Of a DNA stretch of 64,000 bases, positions 11,375 to 23,118 are shown piece after piece. The position numbers and the translations under genes were made by a program. The notes beneath the pieces are model-generated. The model saw nothing but the letters and a program-made list of their open reading frames with translations. It was not told the origin of the DNA and ran no database searches. Source of the stretch: Zea mays (Eukaryota > Streptophyta > Magnoliopsida > Poales > Poaceae); contig NC_050102.1 of assembly GCF_902167145.1 (NCBI RefSeq), positions 4,588,850 to 4,652,849 on the forward strand. The letters are read 5' to 3'. Within the stretch, counting starts at the first letter, position 1, and each line of letters opens with the position of its first letter.

Positions 11375-13879
11375 ATGGGCAGTCTCCAGCAACCTTTCCA
11401 GCCCGGGACGGTGCTCCATTTCGGGAGTCTTGAGTTCATGTCCCTCGACGGCAGCTACGACATGATACTCCTTCCCCCGCCGTGCGACAACGACAATGGT
11501 GGCCAACAGCCCGCCCGCCGGCGGCGGAATCGACGACGTCTTCCCCGCGTGGTGGAAGAACAACATTCGAGCTCGCCCCGTCCCCTCCCCCGCCGACGGA
11601 GGAGGAGGCGGGGCAACCAAGGCCAAGCAGGAGGCGGCACCTCGTCGGCTGTCGAGCGAGTCGACGGCGCCGGCGCCCCAACGGGGGGCACGTCGGGCAT
11701 CGACCTCGCGTCTGAGACAAAGATGAGCGCCGTCTCCCCGCAACACGCCAACCCCAAGCAAACGGACGACGCCAGCACGCTCGCGAAGGACTTGCTGGGC
11801 GTCACCCTCGTACCTGAGACGACGGTGTAGTCAGTCCCTCACGTGACTTCGTCACCGCCCGTCGACCAAGAGGTACAAACCGATTCCCATCTCACGCCTT
11901 TTGGACTCAGCCTCGACCCGCCAAGTGACTTCGCTTTGGTGGACGCTCTCGTAGAGGCGAGTCCAACCCCTCTAGGGTATCGTATGCGGTCACCCTGGGA
12001 CCGGCTGACGGACGTCTCGACCTACGGGCCCTCGGGGTCCGAGGAAGATGACGCGCCCGACTTCTGTTAGGATTTCTCCGGACTTGGTAACCCCAGTGCC
12101 ATGTGGGACTTCATGACCGCATGCGACTACTACCTTTCCGACTGTTCTGACGGTAGTCGCAGCCTCGGCGACGAGGACTGTGGCCCAAGTCGTGAATGTT
12201 TCCACGTCGATCTAGGGGGTCCCAATGAAGGCAACCATCTTGGTATGCCGGAGAACGGTGATCTCCCTAGGCCTGTGCCTCGCGTTGACATCCTACGGGA
12301 GCTAGCTGTGGTCCCCGTCCCGGCGGGGGGTCATGACCCACAGCTCGAGCAAATCCGCGAGATGCAGGCCAGGCTCGACGAGGGGGCAGGAACACTTATC
12401 CGATCCGCCGGGGCATCGGGCAGGAATGGGCGGGCCAGCCTCCGGCCGGAGAAGTGCGTCACCTACCCCAGGGTATCCAGCACCGCATCGCCGACGATGT
12501 CAGGGTAAGGCCGCCACCGGCTTCCAGTGGAGTCAGCCAGAACCTGGCTGCAGCGGCAATGCTTCTCCGCGCGATGCCGGAGCCATCAACCACCGAGGGG
12601 CGGCGAATTCAGGGAGAGCTCAAGAATCTCCTAGAGGACGCCGCGGTCCGACGGGCCGAAAGCTCCGCCTCCCGAAGGCAGGGGTACCCCTCGGAACATC
12701 GCGCCGCGACTTCCCGATTCATGCGGGAAGCCTTGGTCCACACCGGGCGCACGCGCAACACAGCGCCTGCGGCCCCAGGTCGCCTCGGCAACGAACACCA
12801 CCACCGCAACCGTCGGGCCCACCTCGACGAGAGGGTGCGCCGAGGCTACCACCCCAGGCGTGGGGGATGCTACGACAGCGGGGAGGATTGGAGTCCCTCG
12901 CCCGAACCACCCGGTCCGCAGGCTTTCAGCCGCGCCATACGACGGGCGCCGTTCCCGACCCGATTCCGAACCCCGACTACTATCACAAAGTACTCGGGGG
13001 AGACGAGACCGGAACTGTGGCTCGCGGACTACCGGCTGGCCTGCCAACTGGGTGGAACGGATGATGACAACCTCATTATCCGCAACCTCCCCCTGTTCCT
13101 CTCCGATACCGCTCGCGCCTGGCTGGAACACCTGCCTCCGGGACAGATCTCCAACTGGGACGACCTGGTCCAAGCCTTCGCCGACAACTTCCAGGGCACA
13201 TACATGCGCCCTGGAAACTCCTGGGATCTCTGAAGCTGCCGAGAGCAGCCGGGAGAGTCTCTCCGGGACTACATCCGGCGATTCTTGAAGCAGCGCACCG
13301 AGCTGCCCAACATCACCGATTCAGATGTCATCAGCGCGTTCCTCGCCGGCACCACCTGCCGCGACCTGGTGAGCAAGCTGGGTCGCAAGACCCCCACCAG
13401 GGCGAGCGAGCTGATGGACATCGCCACCAAGTTCGCCTCTGTCCAGGAGGCGGTTGAGGCCATCTTCCGGAAGGACAAGCAGCCCCAGAGCCGCCCACCG
13501 GAAGATGTCCCCAAGGCGTCAACTCAGCGCGGCGCCAAGAAGAAAGGCAAGAAGAAATCGCAAGCGAAGCGCGACGCCTCCGACGCAGACCTTGTCGCCG
13601 CTGCCGAGTACAAGAACCCTCGGAAACCTCCCGGAGGTGCAAACCTCTTCGACAAGATGCTCAAGGAGTCGTGCCCCTATCATCAGGGGCCCGTCAAGCA
13701 CACCCTTGAGGAGTGCGCCATGCTCCGGCGCCACTTTCACAAGGCCGGGCCACCCGCGGAGGGAGGCAGGGCTCGCGACGACGACAAGAAGGAAGATCAC
13801 CAGGCAGGAGAGTCCCCCGAGGTCCACGACTACTTCGTGATCTACGGTGGGCAAGTGGTGAATGCCTCGGCTCGGCACC
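11375..13879 (+). pseudogene. gag: E2 Gag, disrupted
   Basis: Reading starts at the ATG at 11375 in one frame, with TAG at 11828-11830 and 12068-12070. The frame changes near 12385-12405; after that a second frame runs on through the capsid-like domain (ELWLADYRLACQLG, ARAWLEHLPPGQISNWDDL) and meets TGA at 13231-13233, where CGA is expected from the continuing frame. A zinc-knuckle-like C-x2-H-x5-H-x4-C motif (CPYHQGPVKHTLEEC) lies near 13672-13716. The product would form the particle shell. The N-terminal third is basic and low complexity. Confidence 0.8.
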
Positions 13880-16026
13880 GCAAGCAAGAGCGTCGGGAGG
13901 TCTATTCGGTAAAGGTGGTGGCGCCAGTCTACCTAGACTGGTCCGACAAGCCCATCACCTTCGACCGAGACGACCACCCCGATCGCGTGCCGAGCCCGGG
14001 GAAATACCCGCTCGTTGTCGACCCCGTCATCGGCGACGTCAGGCTCACCAAGGTCCTCATGGACGGGGGCAGTAGCCTCAACATCATCTACGCCAAGACC
14101 CTCGGGCTCCTGTGGGTCGATCTGTCCTTGGTCCGTGTAGGCGCTGCGCCTTTCCACGGGATAATCCCCGAGAAACGTGTCCAGCCCCTCGGACAACTCG
14201 ATCTTCCCATCTGCTTTGGGACGCCCTCCAACTTCCGAAGGGAGACCCTCACGTTCGAGGTGGTCGGGTTCTGAGCAACCTACCACGCAATGCTGGGGAG
14301 GCCATGCTACGCAAAGTTCATGGTCGTCCCCAACTACACCTACCTCAAGCTCAAGATGTCGGGCCCCAACGGGGTCATCACCGTCGGCCCTACGTACCGA
14401 CACGCGTTTGAATGCGACGTGGAGTGCGTGGAGTACGCCGAGGCCCTCGCCGAATCCGAGGCCCTCATCGCCGACCTGGAGAGCCTCTCTAAGGAGGCGC
14501 CAGACATGAAGCGCCACGCCGGCAACTTCGAGCCAGCGGAGACGGTTAAATCTGTCCCCCTCGACCCCAGCAGCGATGCCTCCAAGCAGATCCGGGTCGG
14601 CTCCGAGCTCGATCCCAAATAGGAAGCAGTGCTCGTCGACTTTCTCCGCGTGAACGCCGACGTTTTCGCGTGGAGTCACTCGGACATGCCCGGCATATCG
14701 AGGGATGTCGCCGAGCACTCGCTGGATATTCGAGCTGGAGCCCGACCCGTGAAGCAACCTCTGCGCCGATTCGACGAAGAAAAGCGCAGAGCCATAGGCG
14801 AGGACATCCACAAGCTAATGGCGGCAGGGTTCATCAAAGAGGTATTCCATCCCGAATGGCTTGCCAACCCCGTGCTTGTGAGAAAGAAAGGAGGGAAATG
14901 GCGGATGTGTGTAGACTACACTGGTCTAAACAAAGCATGTCCGAAAGTTCCCTACCCTCTGCCTCGCATCGATCAAATCGTGGATTCCACTGCTAGGTGC
15001 GAAACCCTGTCTTTCCTCGATGCCTACTCGGGGTATCACCAAATCAGGATGAAAGAGTCCGACCAGCTCGCGACTTCTTTCATCACACCTTTCGGCATGT
15101 ACTGCTATGTTACCATGTCGTTCGGCTTGAGGAATGCGGGTGCAACGTACCAACGGTGCATGAACCACGTGTTCGGCGAACACATTGGCCGGACGGTCGA
15201 GGCCTACGTCGATGACATCGTAGTCAAGACGAGGAAAGCCTTCGACCTCCTTTCCGACCTTGAAGTGACATTCCGATGTCTCAAGGCGAAAGGCGTGAAG
15301 CTCAATCCCGAAAAGTGTGTCTTTAGGGTTCCCCGAGGCATGCTCTTGGGGTTCATCATCTCCGAGCGGGGCATCGAGGCCAACCCGGAGAAGATCGCAG
15401 CCATCACCAGCATGGGGCCCATCAAGGACTTGAAAGGCGTACAGAGAGTCATGGGATGCCTTGCGGCTCTGAGCCGCTACATCTCGCGCCTCGGCGAAAG
15501 AGGCCTGCCTCTGTACCGCCTCTTAAGGAAGGCCGAGTGCTTCACTTGGACCCCTGAGGCCGAGGAAGCCCTCGGGAACCTGAAGGCGCTCCTTACAAAC
15601 GCGCCCATCTTGGTGCCCCCCGCTGCCGGAGAAGCCCTCTTGATCTACGTCACCGCGACCACTCAGGTGGTTAGCGCCGCGATTGTGGTTGAGAGACGAG
15701 AAGAGGGGCATGCATTGCCCGTCCAGAGGTCAGTCTACTTCATCAGCGAGGTACTGTCCGAGACCAAGATCCGCTACCCACAAATTCAGAAGCTGCTAGA
15801 CGCGGTGATCCTGACGCGGCGGAAGTTGCGACACTACTTTGAGTCTCATCCGGTAACTGTGGTGTCATCCTTCCCCCTGGGGGAGATCATCCAGTGCCGA
15901 GAGGCCTCGGGTAGAATTGCAAAGTGGGCGGTGGAAATCATGGGCGAAACGATCTCGTTCGCCCCTCGGAAGGCCATCAAGTCCCAGGTCTTGGCGGACT
16001 TCATGGCTGAATGGGTCGACACCTAG
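13880..16026 (+). pseudogene. pol: E2 Pol, part 1: protease, reverse transcriptase and first RNase H
   Basis: The protease shows the active-site motif DGGS at 14062-14073. The RT has the conserved stretches DYTGLNKACP and PYPLPRID and the catalytic YVDD box at 15205-15216, followed by the RNase H region through to VLADFMAEWVDT. The frame is uninterrupted by indels but has stops at TGA 14272-14274, TAG 14620-14622 and TAG 16024-16026. The first two are explained by a C-to-T change of CGA or CAG. At the third, E1 reads CAA (bases 40-42). Confidence 0.88.
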
Positions 16027-16062
16027 CTCCCAACAACTCTGATCCAACCGGAACTCTGGACC

Positions 16063-17934
16063 ATGTTCTTCGATGGGTCGCTGATGAAGACAGGTGCAGG
16101 CGCAGGCCTGCTCTTCATCTCGCTCCTCGGGAAGCACCTACGCTACGTGCTACGCCTCCACTTCCCGGCGTCCAACAATGTGGCTGAGTATGAGGCTCTG
16201 GTCAACGGTTTGTGCATCGCCATCGAGCTAGGGGTCCGACGCCTCGACGCTCGTGGTGACTCGCAGCTCGTCATCGACCAAGTCATGAAGAACTCCCACT
16301 GTCGCGACCCGAAGATGGAAGCATACTGCGATGAGGTTCGGCGCCTGGAAGACAAGTTCTACGGGCTCGAGCTCAACCACATCGCCCAACGCTACAACGA
16401 GACTGCGGACAAGCTGGCTAAAATAGCCTCGGGGCGAACAACGGTTCCCCCGGACGTCTTCTCCCGAGACCTGCATCAACCCTCCGTCAAGACCAACGAC
16501 ACGCCCGAGTCCAAGGCACCCTCGGCTCAGTCCGAGGTACCCTCGGCACAGTCCGAGGCACCCTCGGCTCGGCCCGAGGCACCCTCGGCTCAACCCGAGG
16601 CACCCTCAGCTTGGCCCGAGGTACCCTCGGCCCCCGAGGGTGAGGCACTGCGCGTCGAGGAGGAGCGGAGCGGGGTCACGCCTAATCGAAACTGGCAGAC
16701 CTCGTACCTGCAATATCTCCACCGAGGAGAGCTACCCCTCGACCGAGCCGAAGCTCGGCGGTTGGCGCGACGCGCCAAGTCGTTCGTCTTGCTGGGAGAT
16801 GGGAAGGAGCTCTACCACCGCAGCCCCTCGGGCATCCTCCAGCGATGCATTTCCATCGCCGAAGGTCAGGAGCTCCTACAAGAGATACACTCGGGGGCTT
16901 GTGGCCATCACGCAGCACCTCGAGCCCTTGTTGGAAATGCCTTCCGACAAGGTTTCTACTGGCCGACGGCGGTGGCCGACGCCACTAGAATTATCCGCAC
17001 CTGCGAAGGGTGTTAGTTCTACGCAAGGCAGACCCACCTGCCCGTTCAGGCCCTGCAAACGATACCCATCACCTGGCCTTTTGCTGTGTGGGGTCTGGAC
17101 CTCGTCGGCCCCTTGCAGAAGGCACCCGGGGGCTACACGCACCTGTTGGTCGCCATCGACAAATTCTCCAAGTGGATCGAGGTCCGACCCCTAAACAGCA
17201 TCAGGTCCGAACAGGCGGTGGCGTTCTTCACCAACATCATCCATCGCTTTGGGGTCCCGAACTCCATCATCACCGACAACGGCACCCAGTTCACCGGCAG
17301 AAAGTTCCTAGACTTCTGCGAGGATCACCACATCTGGGTGGACTGGGCCGCCGTGGCTCACCCCATGACGAATGGGCAAGTAGAGCGTGCCAACGGCATG
17401 ATTCTACAAGGACTCAAGCCTCGGATCTACAACGACCTCAACAAGTTCGGCAAGCGATGGATGAAGGAACTCCCCTCGGTGGTCTGGAGTCTGAGGACAA
17501 CGCCGAGCTGAGCCATGGGCTTCACGTCGTTCTTTCCAGTCTATGGGGCCGAGGCCATCTTGCCCACAGACTTAGAATACCGTTCCCCGAGGACGAGGGC
17601 CTATGCCGACCAAAGCAATCAAGCTAATCGAGAAGACTCACTGGACCAGCTAGAAGAGGCTCGGGACATGGCCTTACTACACTCGGCGCGGTACCAGCAG
17701 TCCCTGCGACGCTACCACGCCCGAGGGGTTTGGTCCCGAGACCTCCAGGTGGGCGACCTGGTGCTTCGGCTGCGACAAGACGCCCGAGGGCGGCATAAGC
17801 TCACGCCTCCCTGGGAAGGGTCGTTCGTCATCGCCAAAGTTCTGAAGCCCGGAAAGTACAAGCTGGCCAACAGTCAAGGCGAGGTCTACAACAACGCTTG
17901 GAACATCCAACAGCTACGTCGCTTCTACCCTTAA
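16063..17934 (+). pseudogene. pol: E2 Pol, part 2: second RNase H and integrase
   Basis: The second RNase H has FDGS, AEYEAL, GDSQLV and NETADKLA. A linker with a 21-bp repeat follows (16519-16640), then integrase with HHCC, DLVGP, TDNG and VERANG, ending at the natural TAA at 17932-17934 (RRFYP). Stops are TAG 17014-17016 (CAA in E1) and TGA 17509-17511 (CGG in E1). It is in the same frame as the preceding pol part, so the original gag-pol was probably one long polyprotein. Confidence 0.88.
16519..16640 (+). repeat. 21-bp coding repeat between RNase H and integrase of E2
   Basis: About six units encode a seven-residue pattern P-S-A-x-x-E-(A/V). E1 has roughly one unit in the same place (about 530-570), so the linker has expanded in E2 without breaking the frame. 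Confidence 0.85.
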
Positions 17935-18380
17935 GATGCTTTCAAGTCGTTCGTATGCCTCGTTCCCACACAAAGTTTGGTCATCAAGGAAGGGTCAGCC
18001 TTGCCTCGGCAAAGCCCGACCCTCCCTCGGTGGCTAAAAGGGGGGAACCCCCTCTGCGTCAAAATTTTCAATCAAAAAGGCTTCCGCGTTCCCCCGGCTA
18101 TGTCGGTAGCAGGACCCCAAGAAGCGAACGCGGGTGCATGTAAGTGGCAAGGCTGACTGAGCCGAGGGACTCCTACGCCTCTGGGTTACGGATACCTCAC
18201 TCGTCACCTACCACGAAAAATGACTCCTACTTGGGCAAGCCACCCTGCTACTGACGAACGGGGCCGGACACGCAAAATGAAAGGAAAAGGGGCACGACTT
18301 TATACTACGATGATAAAGTGTTCGGGCCTCAGCGGCCGCAAAAGACACATGTGCATTCAATGGAAACTGCTCCGGCAGAG

Positions 18381-21300
18381 TTAGGCGTCGCCCGGGGAAG
18401 GAGCCGCGCCTTCGGCTTCGTCCCCGCCTTCGGCAAAGTCCACCCCGGCTTTGGGTGACGGCGCAGGCGGGAGGATCTCTGCCTCGAAGGTGGTCGCCAG
18501 CACTGCGCTCGGGCCCGCGGTGGCCGCGTCAAGCCTCTGGACTTCAGCCAGGGCAGCTTCATCTTCGTCAGGGAGGCAATACCCCTCGCTGACCCGCTCC
18601 AGATCCACGACGTAGTGGGAAGCGAGCACGGCGAAGGCCCGCCTGACGCCGTGGTGTAGCGCCTCGCGGAGTCTGCCGCGCACGTGGTCACCCAAGGCCT
18701 GCAGGCGACTTTGAGGGGAGCTCCCTGAGGGGACGTCGCCAAAGCCAAAGACCCGGCAGAAGTCCGAGATGGCCTCGGACATGGCCGCGTGGTTGGCCTC
18801 CCTCTGCTCGGCCGCCTGGGCAAGCGCCCTGGTGGACTCATCAAGGGCAGACTCAAGCTCTGCGAACAGCCAGAGCGCAAGGCCTCAAACACAAGTGGAG
18901 GAAACAAGCTGAAACAAAAATCGAAAATAGCCAGGACATACCTCTGACTCGGGCACGCTGCTCCGAGGCTGCGGCTTGGGCTACGGCTAGGTCTGCTGCA
19001 AGGGCTCCGGCCCGGCTTTCGGCCTCGGCAGCCCGGCCCCGAGATTGATCTCGCTCATCGACGACCTGGTCGAACTCCGACTGCCGTCGCTGCACCTCTG
19101 CCCGTGCCGCTGCTGCCTCTGCTCTCAGATCGGCGTAGAGCAACCGAAGGTCCGCCACCTCGGCGCCCTACTGGGAGAGGTGTGTGGTAGCCCCGGCGAG
19201 CGAGGTCCTCAGGGATCGCAGCGAACCCCAGACATCGACCTCGTGGCGGATGAACGACGACTTGGCGGCGCTCAGATCCGTCAGATCCTGAGGGAAGGAA
19301 GCGAGGCGTCACAAAGGACGCCTTGATCACAAAAAAGGTATGCCTAAAATCATTACCTGGAGGATCTTGGGGACGTCCCTGCAAAAGACCTCCAAGGATG
19401 ACCGGAGCGACCCCACCGTTGCTTCGGCACACTCGCGGAGCTCGTCCCAAGACTGCTCCTCCCGCTCATCGTCAAGAACGAAGAAGGGATCCGAAGCCTC
19501 ACGGGTCCGGAACCGGAGCAACTGGTGCCGCCCTTTGGAGCTCCGCCGCGCGGGGACAAGGCTGCCGCTCTGTGGGACGGGTCACGTTTCCATGCCCCCC
19601 TCCTCCGAGGCACCAAGCACCGATGCCTCGGCCATCTCAGTGTCGGCGGCGACAGGTCGCTCCCCGACCGGGACAGCAGCGGCTTTGGTAGCAGCTGGCG
19701 CCAGCGCCGGCGGCATGTCTGGTGGGCCCGAGGCCACGTCCGCTCCAGCCGCCACCCCCAGCGCGACGGCCACCTCGACAGAAGAGCCGGCCTCGGGAAC
19801 TCGCTCCACGGCGACTAGTGCCGCCTGAGCCCCCTGCTGTGGGGCGCCTTGCGAGAAGGTCAGCTGAACGGCGAGGCCCGGCGCGGCACCGGCTGCGGAA
19901 GCCGATGTCGTCTTAAGGACTTTCCGAAGAGCCAGGTCGGTCAGGCCATGGCTTCGCTTGCTGAGGAGGAAAGGAAAGTCGCGGTCGGGACATACAAATG
20001 AGGAGCCAGGACGAAGACGTTCTAAGGTACTTACCCGCTCCGGGCCATGATCAACCGTGCCTGAGGAGAGGTCTCTCGGACCTCGACCTCCGAAGGTACC
20101 GCCGAGGTCCGCCTCGCCGCCAGCTTCGGTACCATCCTCGCCTTGGGCACCTTGGACGCCCGGGAGACGGACTGCCCAGGCGCTGCCACGGCGACCTGAG
20201 GGTCGCTCTCCTGCGCTGCCGGCATGGGTGACGGCTCTCGGGGAACAGGCGCCTCGGCCTAACTCCCCGGGGTCACCTCAACTTCCCTAGCCGAGGGGTC
20301 GAGTACCCCCTCGGTCTGCCCCCGCTCTTCGGGCCGAGACCTCGGCGTCCCGACCCCGGGAACTGACGGCGCCAGCCCGCTCGGGGGCTGGCTTGATGAC
20401 TCCTGGCCTAGCCTCAAACCCGGGCTGAGGCCAAGGCGGGCAGCCATGTCATCATCCTCGTCATCGTCTTCATCATCGTCGTCGTCGTTAGGCGTTTCCG
20501 GCGACGGCTCCCTCGGGAGTCCATCCCTCTCCTGCCGACGACGGAGCTTTTCCAAGGCGTCTCGGGCCCGCGTACGCTCGCGGGCCTGAGCCTTCTTCGC
20601 GTCCTTTTTCTTCTTCTTCTCCTCCGCGGCAACACGCCGCGCTGCTCGGTCCACCGCGTCCTCCGGGGCCCATGGCCGGGAAGGCTTGTGACACCCTACC
20701 TCCTGGAGACAGATGAAAAGTCTCGACCGTAAGGACCAAGGGCAATCCGAAGCAAGGAGAAAGAAGGTGCGGGCACTCACCAGGGACACACACCCGCGGT
20801 CGGGGCGCATCAAGGGCTGGGAGAAGGCACTAGCGTCCGGTTTTCCCAATGCGACGGCCACCCGCCCGTGGAGAACGTCGATGAGAAGGGGATCCGAGGA
20901 CATCCGCGAGCCCTCCAAGTCAGCCTCTGGTGTCATCTCCCAAAGCGGCAACCGCCGCTCCGCCAAGGGAAGCACCCTCCGGTGATGAATGGCGGCAATC
21001 ACTCCCGCAGCGGTGAGCCCTCCTTTCCGCAACGCCTCTAGGGCCTTGAGAAGGGGCTCGAGATTATTCTGTCTGTCGTGCGGGGTCCCGTAACGCCAAG
21101 CATCAGCGGCGATGGTGACCACTCGTTGAGAAAACGACGGGAGCCTCTCGTCGTCATTCCGGAGATAGAACCACCGGCGCTGCCACCCTTTATTCGAGGA
21201 CGCAAGGACGGCGAGAATATACTGCGACGCCCGCGACTGCCTCAGCTGGAGGATGCAGCCACCGGCCCGCACTGCCGCGTGGACCCTTCTCTCCCCCGTC

Positions 21301-21696
21301 GGTGAAGCAAAAAGCTTCGCGGAGAAGAAATGAGTCCACAAGTCCTAGTGGGGGTCGATCCCCAAGTATCCTTCGCACACCGCTACGAAGATGGCGGCTT
21401 GCGAGATGGAGTTGGGGCTAAGGTTGTGCAACTCCACCCCGTAGTTATGCAGGATCGCCCGCATGAAGCGGCTTGCCAGAACACCGAATCCCCGCTCGTG
21501 GAAGGAGACGAAGCTCACGACGTACCCCGGCGGCGGGGACGGGGCGGCTCCGTTCGGGGGGGAATCCACTCCGGCTGCCTCTCATCAGAGAGAGGCGAAG
21601 TAAACCCTCAGCAACGAGGTCCTCCAGGTCATCCGCCGTGACTGTGGAGAAAGGCCATGGGTCGCGCGGCGAAATAATGGTCACCCGGTCGGCCAT
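18381..21696 (-). pseudogene. E2 antisense gene: putative gypsy-type transposon domain plus acidic and coiled-coil regions
   Basis: The ATG is at 21696 (MADRVTI). Exon A runs to a donor at 20781 (CCCTG|GTGAGT) and carries the PF04195-like domain (HERGFG, FMRAI, YGVELHNL, KGWQRRWFYLRNDD). It contains a one-base deletion near 21590 relative to E1 and a TAG at 21345-21347. Exon B (about 20704 to 20023) has a Lys/Glu-rich helix and an Asp run. Further donors are visible at about 19360 (CCTCCAG|GTAATG). The last exon ends in TAA at 18381-18383. The plan is colinear with the E1 antisense gene. It is probably inactive here; the function of the family is unknown. Confidence 0.65.
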
Positions 21697-21832
21697 CACC
21701 GAGCAGAAGGGGTGGTGGTGGAAAGGACTGGGTGGGCGGTTTCCTTTTCTCTGGCTAAATCTCTCAGGTTGCGAAAACCTAAGAAGGAGGCAAGAAGCAG
21801 AGCAAAGAACCGTCACCAGACCCTCCCCCGAG

Positions 21833-21840
21833 TATATAAA
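21833..21840 (-). promoter_or_regulatory. TATA-like element upstream of the E2 antisense gene
   Basis: A TATATAAA/TTTATATA sequence lies 137 bp upstream of the minus-strand ATG at 21696. E1 has the equivalent at 37651, 142 bp upstream. It can be read as TATA on either strand. Confidence 0.5.
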
Positions 21841-22181
21841 GACCAAGGCAAGACCCGTTCAACGTGTCGCCCGAACCCGCCGCGGGATTCAAAGACTCAA
21901 AGCAAAACGATCGTTCCTCGAACGGCTCGCACACGCGCAACGGCCGCCCCGCGAACCACTCGCCCAGTTGCATTAACTCCGCGGCGGGACAGGCGGCGCC
22001 TCAGGCAGGAGAAGCAAGCGACGCTTCGCCTTCGCCATAATGACCGCGTCAAAAAAGGTACGCCACGTCATTTGATTTCGTATCCTTTTCCTCTTTCTCT
22101 CTCTTACAACAGGGACCGGGAAAGGGGGATACCCCGAAAAGGATCCTTCTCCGTGAAGGAAACAGGCCCCGAGCCTCCCTA

Positions 22182-22395
22182 CTGATCAGAGGTTCAAAGG
22201 CTGGCCCCTTAAAGGGGTTCAACAGCCGCCTTAGAGCGCCTGGGTTCCGCGCCCACTACTGGTCAGAGGTTCGAAGGCCGGCCCCTCGAAGGGTTCAACG
22301 GCCGCCTCAGGCTACTCGGGCTCCGCGCCCACTACTGATCAGGGGTTCGTAGGCTGGCCCTCGAAGGGTTCACAGTCGCCTCAGACACAGAGCGA
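22182..22395. repeat. 76-bp tandem repeat in the E2 pre-LTR region, about three copies
   Basis: Copies begin at 22182, 22258 and 22334 with CTGATCAGAGGTTC-like starts. The same array occurs in E1 (38010, 38085) and E3 (56765, 56842, 56919). It is not protein-coding on either strand. Confidence 0.85.
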
Positions 22396-23099
22396 GGGAT
22401 CACCCTGGGTACGTTCGATACATAACCAAGGCTCGGGATACGCTCCCGAGGTACCCTAGGACATTTCCGAGACCAGCGAGAACGATCTTGTAACGGAATC
22501 CCATCAGAGGGAGGCATCGAGCCCTCGGACCCCATCGAAAGGGGACCGGGTCCGGCAGATCACCCGCAGGTACTTTTGGAGCGCGCCTCTGGGCCTCTAG
22601 CCGACCCCTAACAAATGGGGCACGGGCGTCCGCTCGGATTACCCGCTAGCAGCTCACCGGAGACACCATGTTCGGCGCCCTCCGAGGGCAACATGGCGCT
22701 TTCCCCCCTCCTCCTTGCGGAAAGGCGACGCAAAGGCGTATGTAAAAAAGTCGAGTATGTCCTTGACCGTCCTCTCGCCCTGTGCAGAGGCTCGGGGGCT
22801 GCTCTCGCAAACCCGGCTCCGGCCAAACCGTTGACAGCATCAACATACCAGCCCGAGAACTTGGGACCCGACCGTGCACCCGGGCTACGGCCAGCTCGCA
22901 TGAGGGAACAACCAGACCAGCCGAAGTGTTGCGAAATGCATTAAGACCTCGAAGGAGTCAAACCACTCCTCCGAGGCCTCGGGGGCTACACCCGGCGGGT
23001 GCGCTCGCGCGCACCCACCGGAACAGAACGCAACCGAGAAAGGCTGGTCCCCTTGCAAAAAAGTGCGACAAAAGCCTCCAAGCGAGTATTAACACTCCC
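22396..23099 (+). other. E2 untranslated region before the 3' LTR
   Basis: Non-coding, colinear with 57000-57683 of E3 and 38155-38845 of E1. I see no supported gene. Confidence 0.7.
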
Positions 23100-23118
23100 T
23101 TCGAGGCTCGGGGGCTAC
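23100..23118 (+). other. E2 polypurine tract
   Basis: GGCTCGGGGGCTAC ends at the 3' LTR start. The same tract precedes the LTRs at 38864 and 57703. Confidence 0.7.

Noticed and set aside
22182..22395. GGTTCGAA motifs in the 76-bp repeats resembling tRNA B boxes
   Set aside because: No A box, acceptor stem or terminator-like T run is arranged around them, so no tRNA or Pol III gene is supported.
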